A stretch of DNA of 10,015 nucleotides from assembly GCA_001662425.1 (NCBI GenBank), contig BDDC01001835.1:9574-19588 (forward strand). Direction: 5' to 3'. The translations under genes and the position numbers were made by a program. Positions 8,101 through 10,015 of the stretch are shown piece by piece; positions within the stretch are counted from its first letter, which is position 1, and each line of letters begins with the position of its first letter. This DNA comes from Chlamydomonas sphaeroides. Taxonomy: Eukaryota; Chlorophyta; Chlorophyceae; Chlamydomonadales; Chlamydomonadaceae. The notes beneath the pieces are model-generated. The model made no database searches. It was not told the DNA's origin and was given only the letters and a program-made list of their open reading frames with translations.

Positions 8101-9849
8101 CGCCCGAGTAGCCCATGCTCTTGTTGGTGGTGCAGTGCGGCCAGGACTTGGTGATGTCGGGCGGCGCGTGGTCCCCGCAGATGCGGCCCTGCGCCAGGTA
8201 CGGCAACACACGGAGCTTCAGGGACTCAGGATGCAGGATGCAGGACAAGCCTGCTTGTTGTTCCGGCACACACGAGTGCGCGCGCAGCGCGCGCCGCTTT
8301 GTGCGTACAGCGTGGAGTTCCGGCTATCACCGGGTCCGTATTGTGTCACACAAACCGTAGCTAGCAGGTCCGGGCTGGCGCGTGTCGCACCGTGAACAGC
8401 AGCGTGCCGGTCCGCGGCAGCCGCGGCGCGCGCGGGTGCTGGCCCGACATCTGCAGCAACGAGCCGCCCTGGCGGTTGCCAAAGGTGACTGGGATGACGA
8501 TGTCCTGTGCGAGCGGGGGGCCAGGCGAGACACGCACACACTGACAGCCAGCTAGCGACACGCTTCACGCCCGCCCCCATCCCTGCGGCAGGTGCGCCGC
8601 CCTCTGCTCGCTGGTGTGCCCGCGCCGTGACCTACATGCTATCCTAGGGCCGCGTACCCGCGTGCCGGGCTGGGCCGCTGGGGTGTGTTCGTTGATAAGT
8701 AAAGTAAGAGCGCCCCGCGCGGAACGCCCTGGGTTGGTGACGCGTCAGTCGTTCTTAGAAGGCAGGGTTGCGTTGTGTGTTCAAGTGTCAAGTAGAACAC
8801 GTGTTGTGTGTGTGTTTTCAGAAGTAAGTATAAGTATAATAGTAATACAAAACCAGCACAAGGGAGAATGGTGCGCCGGCCGTGTGTTCGTAATAATCAA
8901 CATAGCCCGACACACAACGCAACCCTGCCTTCTAAGAACGACTGACGCGTGTGTGTGTGTCGCGCACACGCACCTTTCCTGGCCGGTGCGCCGCCTTCCA
9001 GCCGGAGCTGGGCCAGTCCGTGGTCAGCCCCCAGTGGTGCAGCCAGGTCAGGTTGGCGGTGGCGGCAAGGGGCGTCTTCTGTGGACGGCAGCAGCAGGAG
9101 CGAGCGGCGCGTGGAGGGCGGGCGGTGCGGCGGTGGGAGGCAGCGGAAGCAGGCCAGGAGCGTTCAGGGGACGTGCTGGCGAGCACCGTGAGCTCGCCTC
9201 CTATCGCACTGTATGCTTGGTTGCAGTATATATGTGTGTTACAACATATGCAAGCCTATTTTCCCAGCGTGGGCCGAACGAAGCGGCGCACCGTGAGCTC
9301 GCCGCGGCCCGTGTCGCCGGTGTGGATCACAAAATGCCGTTGGCCCTGGTATCTGCGGCAAGGTCAGGTACACACACATACGCATGTTGCTGTTGACTGC
9401 GGAGCCGCCAGGGCCCGCTGCGGCCGCACGTGAGGCGCCGTACGGTACGGCAGGCGCTCACCTGTCGTACCAGGGCCAGTGCTTGCGCACCTGTCAACGG
9501 CGGGGAGTGAGGAGGAGCCAGCGTGGGGGCGTGTGGAGTGCACGATGGGCGGCCATGATAGGCCTGTGAAGGAACGACGACGAGCGCGCGCGGCTCTGTC
9601 GCCGTCCCCGCAAATTTTGAATTGATTGTGACGTCAGGCATGTGCCGTACGCACAAGGACGCACTGCCGCGCGACCGCGGCTCACGTGTCCTATGCCGCA
9701 GCCCCGGCAGCCGCTAGGCGCTCTGCAAAGCCCAACACGGCCTCCACACGAACACTATGCTACCGTGCGCGACCCACGTATTCTATGGACTCCATCAGCC
9801 GGTAGCCGTCAGACGTGGAGCGGCACTTGACCGGCAGGTAGAACCAGTC
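5111..9849 (-). CDS. Exostosin-family (GT47) glycosyltransferase, 5'-partial, 13 exons in window
   Basis: Exons in transcript order: 9849-9778, 9490-9462, 9352-9292, 9078-8974, 8504-8391, 8188-8087, 7769-7681, 7273-7231, 6833-6726, 6493-6354, 6109-6067, 5903-5790 and 5407-5111 (stop TGA 5113-5111). All phases match and give 438 residues. Exostosin motifs appear in family order, numbered from the first residue in the window: DWFYLPV (1-7), HFVIHTGDTG (40-49), GKDIVIP (88-94), LLFTGRICGDH (124-134), YSGGTRQW (154-161), KWCLAPSGGGHGHR (191-204), AAMGCLPLVVSENVLQPFE (209-227) and MDWLEFS (230-236). GT47 enzymes transfer sugars from nucleotide donors in the Golgi, acting on wall or matrix glycans and glycoproteins; the substrate here cannot be told. 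Residues after about 289 form a C-terminal extension rich in Trp and Cys that I do not recognise. The N-terminus with any membrane anchor lies beyond 10015. Donors are GTGAG/GTGCG/GTGGG/GTACG/GTAGG types, except for a GC donor in the last intron. Confidence 0.92.
5408..5789 (-). other. Last intron of the GT47 gene: probable GC-AG intron, 382 nt
   Basis: The exon before it ends CTGCGGCAG and the intron begins GCAAGG, the strong AG|GCAAG context known for GC-AG introns. The acceptor is a pyrimidine run ending CCCCAG before GCGCACATGG. Only this donor keeps phase 0 into the last exon, whose frame is fixed by almost perfect GC3 usage. The nearby GTACGG donor (5777/5776) would shift the last exon into a Gly/Arg/Pro-rich frame. 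A (GT)7 tract (plus strand) lies at 5497-5510. Confidence 0.7.
5985..6030 (+). repeat. Short imperfect tandem repeat in an intron
   Basis: The core GGCCCGCGACC, or the variant GGCCCGCAACC, occurs at 5985, 6001 and 6020, separated by GAACA or CGACAACA. Units are 16 to 19 bases. They lie in the 163-nt intron between the exons at 6109-6067 and 5903-5790. Confidence 0.7.
6834..7230 (-). other. Intron of the GT47 gene with a simple-repeat cluster, 397 nt
   Basis: The intron is bounded by the donor CGGCAG|GTGAGC (7231/7230) and the acceptor CTCCTGCAG (6834). It contains the pentamer repeat at 6938-6967 and a GT-rich tract running into ten Gs at 7055-7064. It also holds a 17-bp direct repeat (CCGGGTGCCGCGGCTCA) at 7119-7135 and 7213-7229, the second copy touching the splice donor. 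No coding signal was seen. Confidence 0.8.
6938..6967 (+). repeat. Six-unit pentamer repeat TGCAG/TGCAA
   Basis: Six consecutive 5-base units occur: TGCAG, TGCAA, TGCAA, TGCAG, TGCAG, TGCAG. They lie inside a GT47 intron and are probably a polymorphic simple repeat. Confidence 0.9.
7274..7680 (-). other. Intron of the GT47 gene, 407 nt, phase 2
   Basis: The donor is CTACAA|GTAGGG (7681/7680). The acceptor GCCTCAG is at 7274, preceded by a CCTAAC branch-like sequence. Splicing restores a Lys codon and places it before WCLAPSGGG, as the family expects. The donor is the weakest GT donor in the gene, and read-through would stop at once at the TAG. It carries a three-unit 20-bp repeat near its 5' end and otherwise no recognisable element. 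Confidence 0.85.
7601..7660 (+). repeat. Three-copy 20-bp tandem repeat within a hairpin-like segment
   Basis: Units lie at 7601-7620, 7621-7640 and 7641-7660 and share the core ACCGTACATGCCA. The last unit's GCCACCAGCG (7651-7660) is the exact reverse complement of CGCTGGTGGC at 7564-7573, so the repeats lie inside a short inverted-repeat frame of about 97 bases. Confidence 0.85.
7770..8086 (-). other. Intron of the GT47 gene, 317 nt, nothing further recognised
   Basis: The donor GGCAGTGG|GTGAGC gives exon end GTRQW. The acceptor CCACCCACAG precedes GTCCACTAC. A donor three bases upstream (CGGCA|GTGGGT) would break phase. The interior has an A/T-richer patch near 7975-8000 (GATAGACAAATAG) but no element that I can name. 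Confidence 0.8.
8684..8744 (+). repeat. Dispersed repeat copy 2, adjoining the MITE-like element
   Basis: This is the partner of 747-809 and shares four ordered blocks with it (TGTGTTCGTTGATAAG, CCCGCGC, CGCCCTGGG, GTGACGCG). It runs directly into the left ACGCGT flank of the inverted-repeat element. It may be the insertion target or part of a larger repeat unit. Confidence 0.55.
8740..8950. mobile_element. MITE-like element with long perfect terminal inverted repeats, inside a GT47 intron
   Basis: Positions 8740-8780 and 8910-8950 are perfect 41-bp reverse complements. ACGCGT, itself a palindrome, forms the outermost six bases on both sides. The simplest reading is therefore a 199-bp element (8746-8944) with 35-bp terminal repeats starting CAGTCGTTC, flanked by a 6-bp ACGCGT direct repeat as target-site duplication. 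The 129-base interior is A/T-richer than its surroundings, contains (GT)n and TAAGTATAAGTATAATAG, and has no meaningful ORF, so the element would be non-autonomous. It lies in the 469-nt intron 8505-8973, the longest in the gene. Its inner right edge is only about 24 bases from the splice donor at 8973. The superfamily is unassigned. Confidence 0.8.
9183..9303 (-). repeat. Duplicated 16-bp exon-end/splice-donor sequence
   Basis: GCACCGTGAGCTCGCC occurs at 9288-9303 and again at 9183-9198, 105 bases apart. On the coding strand the first copy is the end of the exon 9352-9292 (codons for GEL and T) plus the start of its donor GTGC. The second copy lies deep in the same intron. Reading on from the true donor reaches a stop before the second copy, so use of the second donor would truncate the protein. 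Confidence 0.8.
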
Positions 9850-10015
9850 CTGCGGAGGCGCCACACGCGCACACACACACACGTCCAACGTCTACCAACG
9901 TCTTCACACACCCGTATGCGGGTTGGGACGGGCCGGGATGTTAAACGTACTTATGGCGGCGCTTGGGCTTCGCTCCCGCACTGGTGCACCGCTCTTGGCC
10001 GCATCCCTGCCTGCC
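9850..10015 (-). other. Intron upstream of the first GT47 exon seen, and unresolved right edge
   Basis: The exon starting at 9849 is preceded by CGCCTCCGCAG and by a (CA)n-type tract (plus-strand AC repeat 9871-9882). The next exon upstream is not identified. A GTACGT donor at 9950 could end an exon reaching the window edge, but its phase does not match the next exon. Confidence 0.5.
9871..9882 (+). repeat. (AC)6 microsatellite
   Basis: Six AC units lie in the presumed intron upstream of the first GT47 exon seen. On the coding strand they read (GT)6, about 20 bases before the acceptor. Confidence 0.9.

Noticed and set aside
8189..8390. GC-alternating palindrome near 8278-8296 (GCGCGCAGCGCGCGC)
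   Set aside because: Low-complexity GC alternation in a GC-rich intron; no further structure to call it an element.
9951..10015. Candidate upstream GT47 exon ending CATAA|GTACGT
   Set aside because: The donor looks good, but phase 0, required by the next exon, would make TAA the last codon. It may be coincidental, or an exon may be missing between them.

Overview
The window looks like nuclear DNA of a volvocine/chlamydomonadalean green alga (Chlamydomonas, Volvox or a relative). It is GC-rich, and its genes are cut by many introns of 100 to 470 bases. Third codon positions are almost all G or C, donors are mostly GTGAG/GTGCG, acceptors are CAG, a TGTAA-type polyadenylation signal is present, and (CA)n/(GT)n microsatellites and short tandem repeats sit in introns and UTRs. 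The species cannot be named from sequence alone.

Layout. (1) Positions 1-184: probably the last 60 codons of a plus-strand gene with an acidic, glycine-rich C-terminus, followed by a long G/T-rich stretch that resembles a 3' UTR and intergenic DNA (to about 1200). (2) Positions 1228-4375: a plus-strand gene of unknown function. TATA-like boxes lie at 1228 and 1309, four coding exons (1456-1514, 1651-1771, 1920-2489, 2597-3790) join without breaking frame, and TGTAA lies at 4360. The model encodes about 647 residues: a signal peptide, a short Cys-containing outer part, one membrane segment and a long Ala/Pro/Ser-rich tail. (3) Positions 4376-5110: the convergent junction, where strand composition flips from G/T-rich to C/A-rich. 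(4) Positions 5111-9849 and off the right edge: a minus-strand gene of at least 13 exons encoding an exostosin-family (GT47) glycosyltransferase. It is 5'-partial, with 438 C-terminal residues in the window.

The exostosin-like gene is the firmest result. Thirteen exons read from splice signals alone join in one frame and give the family motifs in the correct order. Its last intron appears to be a GC-AG intron. Its fourth intron holds a 199-bp MITE-like element with perfect 41-bp inverted arms (including flanks) and a possible 6-bp target-site duplication. It is inserted next to a sequence that has a diverged copy about 8 kb away in the window. Other introns carry a three-unit 20-bp tandem repeat, a pentamer repeat and microsatellites.

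The genes show no obvious shared pathway. A predicted Golgi/secretory glycosyltransferase beside a predicted single-pass membrane protein fits cell-surface functions, but no functional link is shown. I saw no CRISPR, prokaryotic operon, rRNA or tRNA.
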